A DNA stretch of 64,000 nucleotides, from assembly GCF_004348455.1 (NCBI RefSeq), contig NZ_SMKA01000002.1:1-64000 (forward strand), written 5' to 3'. Origin of the DNA: Kribbella albertanoniae. GTDB lineage: Bacteria > Actinomycetota > Actinomycetes > Propionibacteriales > Kribbellaceae. The translations under genes were made by a program, and so were the position numbers. Below the pieces are notes generated by a model. The model made no database searches, was not told where the DNA came from, and saw nothing but the letters and a program-made list of their open reading frames with translations. Below are positions 41,437-48,860 of the stretch, one piece after another (the first letter of the stretch is position 1; every line of letters starts with the position of its first letter).

Positions 41437-41943
41437 TCAGCGGGCCAGGCCGGGGGTCCCCGCGTGCTGGAAGACGACGAGTTGCTGGCCGGTGAGGTCG
41501 TCGACGCCGAACACCTGGAAGTTGAGACGCAGTACGCCGACTTCCGGATGCCGCAGCCGGATCACTCCGGATGCCCGCGGGTCCTGCTTGCTGTGAGACC
41601 ACAGCGAGCGGAACTCGGTGCTGGTCGCGCTCAACTCGGCAACCAGGATTCTGAGCGGTGCGCTGCGCGGGTTGTTGGTGGCGGTCGCACGAAGTCCGGC
41701 GATGGTCGCGCGGGCGATCTGCGGCCAGTCCGGGAGGAAGTCCCGGGCTGCCGGGTTGCCGAACACGAAGCGCGCGAGATTCGTCTCGTGGGCGACGCGA
41801 CCGTACAGCCGCTCGGCGGTCAGGTTCATGGCGAGGACCTCGAGCTGCGGATCCAGGACGACCGCCGGGTGGTAGCGCCAGGAATGCATGAGCTGCAGCA
41901 GCTCTGGCTGAACTGGTGCGTCGATCACATTCAGTTCCCTCAT
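41437..41943 (-). CDS. Stand-alone MmyB-type ligand-binding domain
   Basis: 168 residues that align along the whole length with the C-terminal sensor domains of the two XRE/MmyB regulators in this window (PELLQLMHSWRYHPAVVLDP, LEVLAMNLTAERLYG, NPAARDFLPDW, RLRHPEVGVLRLNFQVF) but carry no helix-turn-helix. ATG 41943 is six bases after TAGGTT, which lies exactly 22 bases after M-box 5, so the start is firm and the HTH is not simply missed. It could compete for ligand or form mixed dimers with the full-length regulators; both are inference. It is adjacent to regulator B on the same strand. Confidence 0.85.
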   Translation of the reverse strand: MRELNVIDAPVQPELLQLMHSWRYHPAVVLDPQLEVLAMNLTAERLYGRVAHETNLARFVFGNPAARDFLPDWPQIARATIAGLRATATNNPRSAPLRILVAELSATSTEFRSLWSHSKQDPRASGVIRLRHPEVGVLRLNFQVFGVDDLTGQQLVVFQHAGTPGLAR

Positions 41944-41977
41944 TGGCCCAACCTAGGGCGCGACCGATTGGCCGAGG

Positions 41978-41994
41978 TAGGAACTCAACTCCTA
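41978..41994 (-). promoter_or_regulatory. M-box 5
   Basis: TAGGAAC-N3-ACTCCTA; on the minus strand 22 bases then TAGGTT (41955-41950), then the ATG at 41943. Confidence 0.8.
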
Positions 41995-42005
41995 CCCCGG
42001 ACTTG

Positions 42006-42821
42006 TCAGTCGGCGAGGGACGCGAGCTGACGGAGCGCTTCCTCCGCAGCACTTCCGGTCGCGGCCTGGTAGACGTGCAGCAGCTGCCAGGGTGCGGCGT
42101 TCACTGTCAGCGTCTGGTAGGCCAGATCGAGCCGGCCCACAACAGGGTGTCGGAGCCGCACCACGTCGTACTTCGGTTGACGTACCTCGTGTTTGACCCA
42201 CATCTGCGCGAAGTCGGGGCTCTCGTCGCAGAGCCTCGCCACCAGCGCGCGCCGTCGCGCCGACGCCTCGCACGGAGTGGAGGAGACCGCGTGCAAGCCG
42301 GCGACGGCTTTGGTGGCGACGATTTCCCAGTCGACGTAGAACTCCCGAGCCGCGGGGTTCAGGAAGGTGAACAACAGCAGATTCGGTCGTGGCCCGGCCG
42401 GTGCGTAGAGGGCGGCTGCCAGCGGGCTGGCGCTCAGAACGTCCAGTCCGGAGCCGAGGATCATGGCCGGGGTGTCCGGCCAGGCTGCCAACATTCGGCT
42501 GAGGTCCGGATTGACCTCCTCGGACAAGGATCTGTCGACGGCCAACTGCGGGTGCGCGAGGCGGTGCAGGTGTTCGGTCGCCTCGGCGTCCAGGTGCAGC
42601 ACTTCGGCCAAGGCCTTGATGACTCGATGCGACGGGTTGCGCTCCCGCCCCTGCTCGAGTCGCGACAGGTAGTCGGCGCTGATGCCGGCCAGCGTCGCCA
42701 GATCCTCGCGGCGCAGACCGGTGGTGCGCAGACTCGGCGGTCCGGCCAGCCCGACATCGGCGGGCCGCAGCAGATCGCGCCGGGCCTTGATGAATTCCCC
42801 TAGATGGTTGTGTTCTCTCAT
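42006..42821 (-). CDS. XRE/MmyB-type transcriptional regulator B
   Basis: 271 residues. HTH part (LGEFIKARRDLLRPADVG, LRREDLATLAGISADYLSRL, ERNPSHRVIKALAEVL) is almost identical to regulator A at 20667; the sensor part (about 105-270: DTPAMILGSGLDVLSASPLA, RLRHPVVGRLDLAYQTLTV) has diverged more, suggesting the same DNA site but a different ligand. Its ATG overlaps a 28-codon leader ORF by 4 bp (ATGA); that ORF starts seven bases after ECF-type promoter P6. Confidence 0.93.
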   Translation of the reverse strand: MREHNHLGEFIKARRDLLRPADVGLAGPPSLRTTGLRREDLATLAGISADYLSRLEQGRERNPSHRVIKALAEVLHLDAEATEHLHRLAHPQLAVDRSLSEEVNPDLSRMLAAWPDTPAMILGSGLDVLSASPLAAALYAPAGPRPNLLLFTFLNPAAREFYVDWEIVATKAVAGLHAVSSTPCEASARRRALVARLCDESPDFAQMWVKHEVRQPKYDVVRLRHPVVGRLDLAYQTLTVNAAPWQLLHVYQAATGSAAEEALRQLASLAD

Positions 42822-42904
42822 CGGCAGTGCTCCACCGCGTCCGGGTTACGTGCGGGGTCGAGCGAGTACAAGGCATCGAGGTACGGCGGGATGGTCGCGT
42901 TCAT
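42818..42904 (-). CDS. 28-residue leader ORF coupled to regulator B
   Basis: Begins MNATIPPYLDALYSLDPA and ends with VEHCR; its TGA overlaps the ATG of regulator B. The ATG is seven bases after the TGTCTA of promoter P6, so it is the first codon of a leaderless message. Its translation would deliver ribosomes to the regulator start, which has no ribosome binding site of its own. Peptide function, if any, is unknown. Confidence 0.6.
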   Translation of the reverse strand: MNATIPPYLDALYSLDPARNPDAVEHCR

Positions 42905-42911
42905 ACCTGCT

Positions 42912-42940
42912 TAGACAGGATGCCGTCACGATCTGTGACG
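42912..42940 (-). promoter_or_regulatory. ECF41-type promoter P6
   Basis: Minus strand CGTCACA (42940-42934), 16 bases, TGTCTA (42917-42912). The -35 is half of a palindrome CGTCAC-N5-GTGACG (42924-42940). Confidence 0.7.
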
Positions 42941-42948
42941 CCGCCGTC

Positions 42949-43977
42949 TCAAACGGGCCTGCCTTCGAGCAGCCAGACGCCCTGGGTTTCGGCTGGGAGG
43001 GCGTGGGCGGTGGTGAGTTCGTAGCCGGCCCGCTGGAAGAGGGTCTCGAAGTCGGCGCGGGTGCGCTCGCGCGCGCCGAGGTTCAGCAGCATGGTGAGGT
43101 CGCTGAAGTAGACGCTGCGGGCGACGTTGCGTTCGGCACGCTCGGGCAGGAGCATCTCGACGATCAGGAGGCGGCCGTCGGCCGGGATGGTGGCGCGGCT
43201 GTGGCTGAGGATCAGTTCGCAGCGGTCGTCCGGCCAGTCGTGCAGGATGCTCTTGATCACGTGCAGGTCGTAGCCCTCCGGGATCCCCGCGAAGAAGTCG
43301 CCGGTCAGCACGGAGGCCCGGTCGGTCAGCCCGGCTTCGGCGTACCGGGCGGGTGCCTGCGCAGCGCCCTCGGCCGAGTCCAGGACGGTGCCGCGCAGAC
43401 CCGGATTCGCGGCCAGGATCGCGGTCAGCAAGGTGCCGTCGCCGCCGCCGATGTCGAGGACGGCGTTGAACCGGCCGAAGTCGTAGGCCGCAGGCGCGGT
43501 CGCCGCGACCCGGTGGGTCGCTTCGCTCATCGTCGCGTTGAAGAACGCGGACATCGTCGGCTCGGCGGCCAGCCGCTCGAAGAGCGGCAGACCGAAGATG
43601 GATTCGAAGGTCGGCTGCCCGGTCCGGAGACCGGTCGCCAGCTTCTCCCAAGGGCGGGTGATCAGCGGGTCCGTGTACAGCTCTGCGAGCGTCCGGTACG
43701 ACGCGGGATGGTCGCGCCGGAGCAATTCCCCCTCGGGCAGTACGGCGAAGTGGTCGTCCTCCGGTTCGACGAACAGCCCGAGCACCGTCAGCGCCCGGAG
43801 CAGCCGCCGGATGCTGTCCACCGGGAGCCCGAGTTCGCCGGCGACCTCCTTCGCGGGCCGCGCTTCGGCACCGAACACGTCGACGACGCCGAGCTCGGCC
43901 GTCGCACGCACGATGCCCGACTTCATGTGGCCGCCGATGAGCTCCAGCAGCAGGTCTCCGAGCGGTGGTGTGGTCAT
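42949..43977 (-). CDS. O-methyltransferase, family 2
   Basis: 342 residues. N-terminal winged dimerisation domain (GIVRATAELGVVDVFG, LGLPVDSIRRLLRALTVLGLF), then SAM domain with VLDIGGGDGTLL near 175-186 and the catalytic HDWPDDRCELIL region near 245. Family 2 enzymes methylate hydroxyls of aromatic polyketides and other phenols. GAGGAGG precedes the ATG. Driven by M-box 6 (22 bases, then TAGCCT). Confidence 0.92.
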   Translation of the reverse strand: MTTPPLGDLLLELIGGHMKSGIVRATAELGVVDVFGAEARPAKEVAGELGLPVDSIRRLLRALTVLGLFVEPEDDHFAVLPEGELLRRDHPASYRTLAELYTDPLITRPWEKLATGLRTGQPTFESIFGLPLFERLAAEPTMSAFFNATMSEATHRVAATAPAAYDFGRFNAVLDIGGGDGTLLTAILAANPGLRGTVLDSAEGAAQAPARYAEAGLTDRASVLTGDFFAGIPEGYDLHVIKSILHDWPDDRCELILSHSRATIPADGRLLIVEMLLPERAERNVARSVYFSDLTMLLNLGARERTRADFETLFQRAGYELTTAHALPAETQGVWLLEGRPV

Positions 43978-44023
43978 CTGCCCTCCTCGGCTCCGAGGCT
44001 ATGGGCGGAGGTCGTGATCCGAG

Positions 44024-44040
44024 TAGGAGTGTCGCTCCTG
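44024..44040 (-). promoter_or_regulatory. M-box 6
   Basis: TAGGAGT-N3-GCTCCTG; on the minus strand 22 bases then TAGCCT (44001-43996), 18 bp before the methyltransferase ATG. Confidence 0.8.
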
Positions 44041-44121
44041 GCGTCGTCAGCACAACGCGAGTCAACGGCCGAGTGAACTTTGCGCAGGCAGCCGGCGCCG
44101 TCGCGCTGGGGGGTGGCTGCC

Positions 44122-44138
44122 AGGGAGTTTGCCTCCCT
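44122..44138 (+). promoter_or_regulatory. M-box 7 (variant)
   Basis: AGGGAGT-N3-CCTCCCT, part of CCAGGGAG-N5-CTCCCTGG, 61 bp before the Nep1-like gene. The expected -10 position reads GACGCT, a poor match. Confidence 0.55.
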
Positions 44139-44199
44139 GGTTGGGCCGGGGTCCCGCTGCGACGCTTCGGCACGTTATTTCCCTGCCGAAGGAGCAACT

Positions 44200-44970
44200 A
44201 TGAAGAAGAGATTGGCCGGCGTCGTCATCGCGGCGGCGACCCTGATGGTCGGTACGGCGGTGACGGCGTACGCGGCGCCACCGCCACGACTGCCGCAGAA
44301 CGCCAACGGTTACGAGCAGACGTTCTCGCCTGCCTACGACTACGACAACGACGGGTGTTACGCCGTACCCGCGATCGGTGCCGACGGAACTCTCAACCCC
44401 GGTCTCAAACCCGGCGGAGCTGTGAACGGCAATTGCCACGACCGGTCCGACCTCGACAACGCCCAGACGTACGCACGGTCCAAGTGCAACAACGGCTGGT
44501 GCGCGATCGTCTATGCCAGCTACTTCGAGAAGGACCAGGCCAACACCGGAAGCGGCGCCGGCGGGCATCGGCACGACTGGGAACACGTTGTCTCGTGGGT
44601 GAATCAGTCGACCGACCGCGCCGAGTACGTGTCCATCACCAGGCACGACAGTCAGGCGACCTACCCGCGGTCCCAGGTTCGCTTCGAGAACACCCACCCG
44701 AAAGTCGTGTACCACAAGGACGGAGGCTTCACGCACTACTTCCGGATCGCCAACAACGCTGACGAGCCGCCGGAGAACCACTACCACAACTGGCGCTACC
44801 CGCCGCTGGTCGGCTGGGACGGCTGGCCCAGCCAAGGCCTGCGCTACGCCTTGATGTATCCCGCCAACTTCGGCAACGCCACCATCAAGATCACCGACAA
44901 GGACGACCGCTTCCGCAGACTCCTCGCCGCCACGAAACCCGGCGGCATCCCCTTCAATCCCTGGGCCTGA
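44200..44970 (+). CDS. Secreted Nep1-like protein (NPP1 family)
   Basis: 256 residues. Sec signal peptide at 1-26 (MKKRLAGVVIAAATLMVGTA then AYA). The family's hallmark heptapeptide GHRHDWE is intact near residue 125, with the flanking DRSDLDNAQTYARSKCNNGW and YYFxKD-like YASYFEKDQ segments and HKDGGFTHYFR near 180. NLPs bind glycosyl-inositol-phosphoceramide of plant membranes and can cause necrosis; many bacterial copies are not toxic. GAAGGAG precedes ATG 44200 and a strong hairpin follows the gene. Confidence 0.92.
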   Translation: MKKRLAGVVIAAATLMVGTAVTAYAAPPPRLPQNANGYEQTFSPAYDYDNDGCYAVPAIGADGTLNPGLKPGGAVNGNCHDRSDLDNAQTYARSKCNNGWCAIVYASYFEKDQANTGSGAGGHRHDWEHVVSWVNQSTDRAEYVSITRHDSQATYPRSQVRFENTHPKVVYHKDGGFTHYFRIANNADEPPENHYHNWRYPPLVGWDGWPSQGLRYALMYPANFGNATIKITDKDDRFRRLLAATKPGGIPFNPWA

Positions 44971-44977
44971 TCACAGC

Positions 44978-45015
44978 ACTTCCCTGTGCTGTCGCTACAG
45001 ACAGCACAGGGAAGT
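44978..45015. terminator. Bidirectional hairpin terminator
   Basis: 16-bp perfect stem (44978-44993 with 45000-45015), 6-base loop, between the convergent Nep1-like and LLM-oxidase fusion genes. Confidence 0.85.
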
Positions 45016-45026
45016 TCGTTGTGACG

Positions 45027-47279
45027 TCACTGCGGGAGTAGGTCGGCTTTGGTGAGGTCGAAGTTCTTGTCGAAGATGCTGTCTGGGTCGTACTTGGTTT
45101 TCAGGGCGCGGAGGCGGCACAGGGTCGGGGCGGGGAAGGCGTCGAGCAGGCGCTCCGGGTCGGTGGTGGTTTCGAAGCTCAGGTACATGCCGTCGAGGTG
45201 TGGGTAGAGCTCGCTCCACAGCTGGTCCTGGTACGACGTCCAGTCGGGGAAGGTGACGCTGACGACGGAGAAGTTCTGCTTGCGGTGTGCGTACGCCGTC
45301 GCCTCGACCGGTACGTCGTTGACCGCGCCACCGGCCGAGCGGAACTGCATCATCAGGATCTTGCCGGACTTGATCATCTTCTCGATGATCGCGGAGCTCT
45401 CCGGTGTCAGGTGATCCAGCAGACCACTGCGGTTGTGCCTCGGACCGTTGCCGTCGTGCCGGTAGTCGGGCAACTGGATCACCGACGCGTACGGCGTCAG
45501 CTCGGCTTCCTGCTCGAGAACCGGACCCACCGAGACGAACGGCGCCAGTGCTTCCTGCGCCAACGTCACATCGTCACCCGCGTACACCAGAATGATCTGC
45601 GCGATCGGCGGCTGTCCGCGGCGTGCTGGGAACAGCGCCATGAAGCTGGTCAGCTCGCGCGGTGCGTCCTCCACCAGCCGGCCCCAGCGCTCCATCACCG
45701 CGGCGGTCTCCGAGGCATCGACGTACAAGGTTGCGTGGACGACGTCGTGCAACTCGGTCGCCTCGATCTCGAAGGCGGTGACGATGCCGAAGTTCCCGCC
45801 GGCACCACGCACCGCCCAGAACAGGTCTGGCTCGTGCTCGGCGTCGATCCGGTGGAACGATCCGTCGGCCAACACGATCTCGACCGCCCGGATGTGGTCG
45901 ATGGTCAGACCGTAGCTGCGGGCGAGGTAGCCCAGGCCGGCGGTCGTCGCCAACCCGCCGACGCCGACCCCGCCGAAGTCGCCGGAGCTGATCACGAGCC
46001 CGTGCGGCTCGAGCGCGGCGGCGACCTGGCCCCAGCGCGCGCCGGGTTCGACGCGGACGAGCCGGCGTTCCCGGTCGAGGACCTCGACGGCGTTCATCTT
46101 GCCGAGGTCGATGACGATCCCGCCGTCGTTGGTCGAGCGTCCGCTGAAGCCGTGGCCGCCGCTGCGGACCGAGATCGAGACATCCTGGCTGCGTGCGTAC
46201 GCCAGCGCGGAGCGGACCTCGTCGACGGTTCCCGCTTGGATGACAAGGCCCGGGGATCCCTTGCGGGCAAAGGTGTGCCGCACTTTGTCGTACGACGAAT
46301 CGCCCGGCTCGACCGCCTTCGCGTGTAACTCCACGGGCAGCGCGTCGTAGTCGATCCCAGGCACTCGCGCTGCCAGTGCGGCCGGAGTTCGTTCGACCCT
46401 CCGCTCCTTCTCGACGAGCTCGCGCAGTTGCGGGGCAACCTCCTGGCCGAGGACCTGGAGTGCGCGCGCGTCTTCGCCGATCAGGAAGAACGCACTGAAG
46501 CCGTGCTCGAGCACGAGCGGCAGGATCTGCTCCGCCCAGCTCTCCGGGCCGCCCTTGAGGAACGAGTCCGGCCCTGGGGGCATCAGGTTGAGCATCCGGA
46601 TGATCTCGCGCGGATCGCGACCGGCTGCAACCGCGGCCTCGTCGATGGCGGTGTTACCGGTGATGTGCGCGCCCGGCTCCAGGTACTCCAGGGTCGGCAA
46701 CCAGCCGTCGCCCTTGCGTCCCGTCAGCTCGAGGATCCGCGGTTTGTAGGCTCCGAGCCACACCGAGATGTCGTGCGCCGGCCGCGGCCCGCGCTTCGTT
46801 CCCGGGACCTGGTAGTGCTTCCCTTCGAACCGGAAAGCCCCGCGGGTGTCGACGTCCCACAGACCGCGCATGATGTCGATCGCCTCGGACAGTGCCTCCA
46901 GCCGCTCGCCCGGCGTCTTCATCCCGCCGCCGCCCATTCCGTGCACGGCGTCCGGGAATCCGCCGGCTCCGATGCCCAGCTCGAATCGTCCGTGGGACAG
47001 CAGATCCAGGCTGGCCGATGCCTTCGCCAGTACGGCGGGCGGACGGAGCGGCAGGTTGAGTACGTTCCCGGCGACCTTGATCCGCTGCGTCCGGGCGGCG
47101 ATCCAGCTCATCAAGGTCCAGGTGTCCAGAAACCCCGGGTTGTACGGGTGATCCTGGAACGTCACCACGTCCAGGCCCGCCGAGTCCGCGATCTCCGCCA
47201 GGCCCACGACCCGATCCGCGTCACCCGCCGAGGGCGTCAGAAACGCCCCGACCAGCAGCTCATGCCCGTAGTCGGTCAC
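45027..47279 (-). CDS. Fusion of luciferase-like monooxygenase and BBE-like FAD oxidase
   Basis: 750 residues in one uninterrupted frame. Residues 1-300 are an LLM-class flavin/F420 enzyme (VVTFQDHPYNPGFLDTW, GRFELGIGAGGFPDAV, KRGPRPAHDISVWLGAYKP). Residues 320-750 are a berberine-bridge-enzyme-type oxidase: VSISVRSGGHGFSGRS carries the His for covalent FAD, GVGVGGLATTAGLGYLAR the pyrophosphate loop without the second Cys, AVRGAGGNFGIVTAFE and the end motif KYDPDSIFDKNF. So one flavin covalently on His is expected. GGAAGGAA precedes ATG 47279. A perfect 8-5-8 palindrome overlaps its promoter. The partners usually occur as separate genes; a two-step flavin catalyst is implied. Confidence 0.9.
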   Translation of the reverse strand: MTDYGHELLVGAFLTPSAGDADRVVGLAEIADSAGLDVVTFQDHPYNPGFLDTWTLMSWIAARTQRIKVAGNVLNLPLRPPAVLAKASASLDLLSHGRFELGIGAGGFPDAVHGMGGGGMKTPGERLEALSEAIDIMRGLWDVDTRGAFRFEGKHYQVPGTKRGPRPAHDISVWLGAYKPRILELTGRKGDGWLPTLEYLEPGAHITGNTAIDEAAVAAGRDPREIIRMLNLMPPGPDSFLKGGPESWAEQILPLVLEHGFSAFFLIGEDARALQVLGQEVAPQLRELVEKERRVERTPAALAARVPGIDYDALPVELHAKAVEPGDSSYDKVRHTFARKGSPGLVIQAGTVDEVRSALAYARSQDVSISVRSGGHGFSGRSTNDGGIVIDLGKMNAVEVLDRERRLVRVEPGARWGQVAAALEPHGLVISSGDFGGVGVGGLATTAGLGYLARSYGLTIDHIRAVEIVLADGSFHRIDAEHEPDLFWAVRGAGGNFGIVTAFEIEATELHDVVHATLYVDASETAAVMERWGRLVEDAPRELTSFMALFPARRGQPPIAQIILVYAGDDVTLAQEALAPFVSVGPVLEQEAELTPYASVIQLPDYRHDGNGPRHNRSGLLDHLTPESSAIIEKMIKSGKILMMQFRSAGGAVNDVPVEATAYAHRKQNFSVVSVTFPDWTSYQDQLWSELYPHLDGMYLSFETTTDPERLLDAFPAPTLCRLRALKTKYDPDSIFDKNFDLTKADLLPQ

Positions 47280-47300
47280 TTCATTTCCTTCCGGAAGTAG

Positions 47301-47321
47301 ATAATCTGCAAGTCAGATTAT
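47301..47321. promoter_or_regulatory. AT-rich operator over a TATAAT promoter
   Basis: ATAATCTG-N5-CAGATTAT, perfect. On the minus strand it contains TATAAT, so a repressor bound here would block the fusion-oxidase promoter. The cognate regulator is not evident. Confidence 0.65.
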
Positions 47322-47368
47322 AGAAATTTCAACCCATCTCCATGATGACGCATTCCCGGACATCTGCG

Positions 47369-47385
47369 TGGGTGTGGAACTCCTA
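47369..47385 (+). promoter_or_regulatory. M-box 8
   Basis: TGGGTGT-N3-ACTCCTA, then 22 bases and TACGTT (47408-47413), 61 bp before the azoreductase ATG. Confidence 0.75.
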
Positions 47386-47473
47386 CCGTCCCGCTGGCCC
47401 TGGCGAATACGTTCCGGCTGCAGATGATCTTCGGAACAGAAGATCTTGAAACAGTCTCAGGGAGAGAACGACT

Positions 47474-48142
47474 ATGACGACCTTGCTCCGCGTCGACGCC
47501 AGCGTGCGCCTGAACGGATCGGTCAGCCGGGCGCTCGCCGACAGTGCTGAAGCGGCCTGGAAGGCCGAGCACCCGGACGGTGTGGTGGTCCGCCGCGACC
47601 TCGGCCGCGACCCGCTACCGGCCACTGCTTGGCCGGCGCTGGCCAGGGCGAAGTACGGCGAGGAGCCCGCCACTGCGGCCGAACGCGACCTCTTGACCGA
47701 TGCCGAGGCGCTGGTCGCCGAGCTCGCGGACGAGATCAAGAGCGCCGACGCGTTGCTGCTCGCGGTTCCGATGTACAACTACGGCATCGCCCAGCACGTG
47801 AAGGTCTGGGTGGACCTACTGGTCTTCGACGACGAACTGCTCGGGGCAGCGAACCCGCTGCAGGGCCGCCCGGCCATCATCACCATCGCGCGCGGCGGCG
47901 GCTACCAGGTCGGTACGCCGAAGCACGGCTGGGACCACGCCACGCCGTACCTGGAGCGCATCTTCGGTGACATGTTCGGGATGAACCTCCGGATCGCGGC
48001 TGCCGAGCTCACCCTGGCCCCGGTCACCCCGGGCATGGAAGAGCTGGTCGACTTGTCCAAGGAATCCGAGTCCGGTGCTCACGCCACAGCTGAGGAGCAC
48101 GGTCTCGCGGTCGCCAAGGAACTGACCGGCAAAGCTGTCTGA
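47474..48142 (+). CDS. FMN-dependent NADH azoreductase/quinone reductase
   Basis: 222 residues, flavodoxin-like AzoR family: LLRVDASVRLNGSVSRALA phosphate-binding start, AVPMYNYGIAQHVKVWVDLL flavin loop near 96-115, TIARGGGYQVGTPKHGWDHATPYL near 137-158. Reduces azo dyes and quinones by two-electron transfer, usually against quinone or thiol stress. GGGAGAG precedes ATG 47474. Controlled by M-box 8. A short hairpin (AGCTGTC-T-GACAGCT, 48134-48148) spans its stop. Confidence 0.92.
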   Translation: MTTLLRVDASVRLNGSVSRALADSAEAAWKAEHPDGVVVRRDLGRDPLPATAWPALARAKYGEEPATAAERDLLTDAEALVAELADEIKSADALLLAVPMYNYGIAQHVKVWVDLLVFDDELLGAANPLQGRPAIITIARGGGYQVGTPKHGWDHATPYLERIFGDMFGMNLRIAAAELTLAPVTPGMEELVDLSKESESGAHATAEEHGLAVAKELTGKAV

Positions 48143-48155
48143 CAGCTGTACGACG

Positions 48156-48860
48156 TCACACTGGGACTGGCTGCGACAGCAGGTTCGTGACGGTGACGCG
48201 CTGCTCCGCCAAGGCCCCCAGGGCGCCTTCGGCGGCAGCGCGTAGTTCTTTGGGGCCTGCCTCCTCGGGGCCGAGGAGCGCGGTGAACGCGGCAGCCGCC
48301 ACGCGGTTGGCCGCGCGAACCTCTTCCAGGGGTGCGTCGCTCGTCGAGGTCATGACTCCCGAGAAGAGGTAGTTGACCGCCATCGTCTGGTCCGCGACCG
48401 TCCAGTCCGTCCTGGCCAGCAGGTGCGTTCGCCAGATCGGCAGGATCCGGCGCACCAGGGCGTCCGGTCCGAGTGCGTCCAGCAGTGTGGCCGAGCGATC
48501 GTCGGTCGTCAGTACGCCGAGCAGCTCGGCGTCGTTGCTGCGCAGGGCATCGACGTACGGATGCGCCCGGGCCAGGTCGAGCAGGGTGGGACACAACCGG
48601 GATGGCCGGATGAGCTCATGGTCGCCGGCGAGCAGGTCGGTCAACTCGCCGGCCAGGTCAAGGAAGTCGCGGCACATGAGATCCAGCAGCAGGTCTTCCT
48701 TGGTCTTCCAGTACAGGTAGACCGTTCCCTTGCCGGTGTGTCCCTTGCGGGCCACCTCCGCGATCGTCACGCCCTTGCTGCCGCGGGCCAGTAGTAGTTC
48801 TCCCGCGGCAGCGAGCAGCCGCGCCGCCTTAGGCGGCAGAGTGCCGGGCGTGCTGGGCAA
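48156..48860 (-). CDS. TetR-family regulator
   Basis: 234 residues from TTG 48860 with CAAGGAG seven bases upstream (the first ATG of the frame, 48920, lies deep in the neighbouring gene). HTH at about 12-58: LLAAAGELLLARGSKGVTIAE then GHTGKGTVYLYWKTKEDLLL. The start overlaps the FAD monooxygenase by 32 bp, so the two are co-transcribed. A TetR-type palindrome lies in front of the monooxygenase and is its likely operator. Confidence 0.87.
   Translation of the reverse strand: MPSTPGTLPPKAARLLAAAGELLLARGSKGVTIAEVARKGHTGKGTVYLYWKTKEDLLLDLMCRDFLDLAGELTDLLAGDHELIRPSRLCPTLLDLARAHPYVDALRSNDAELLGVLTTDDRSATLLDALGPDALVRRILPIWRTHLLARTDWTVADQTMAVNYLFSGVMTSTSDAPLEEVRAANRVAAAAFTALLGPEEAGPKELRAAAEGALGALAEQRVTVTNLLSQPVPV

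Noticed and set aside
41427..41441. GCTGAG-N3-CTCAGC hairpin after the epoxide-hydrolase-like gene
   Set aside because: Only 6 bp, too weak to call a terminator.
42924..42952. Plus-strand ECF-type promoter from the palindrome CGTCAC-N5-GTGACG
   Set aside because: No -10 at 16-17 bases and no plus-strand gene follows.
48152..48160. CGTCACA as an additional ECF-type -35
   Set aside because: No (T/G)GTC(T/C) element follows at 16-17 bases and both neighbouring genes converge here.
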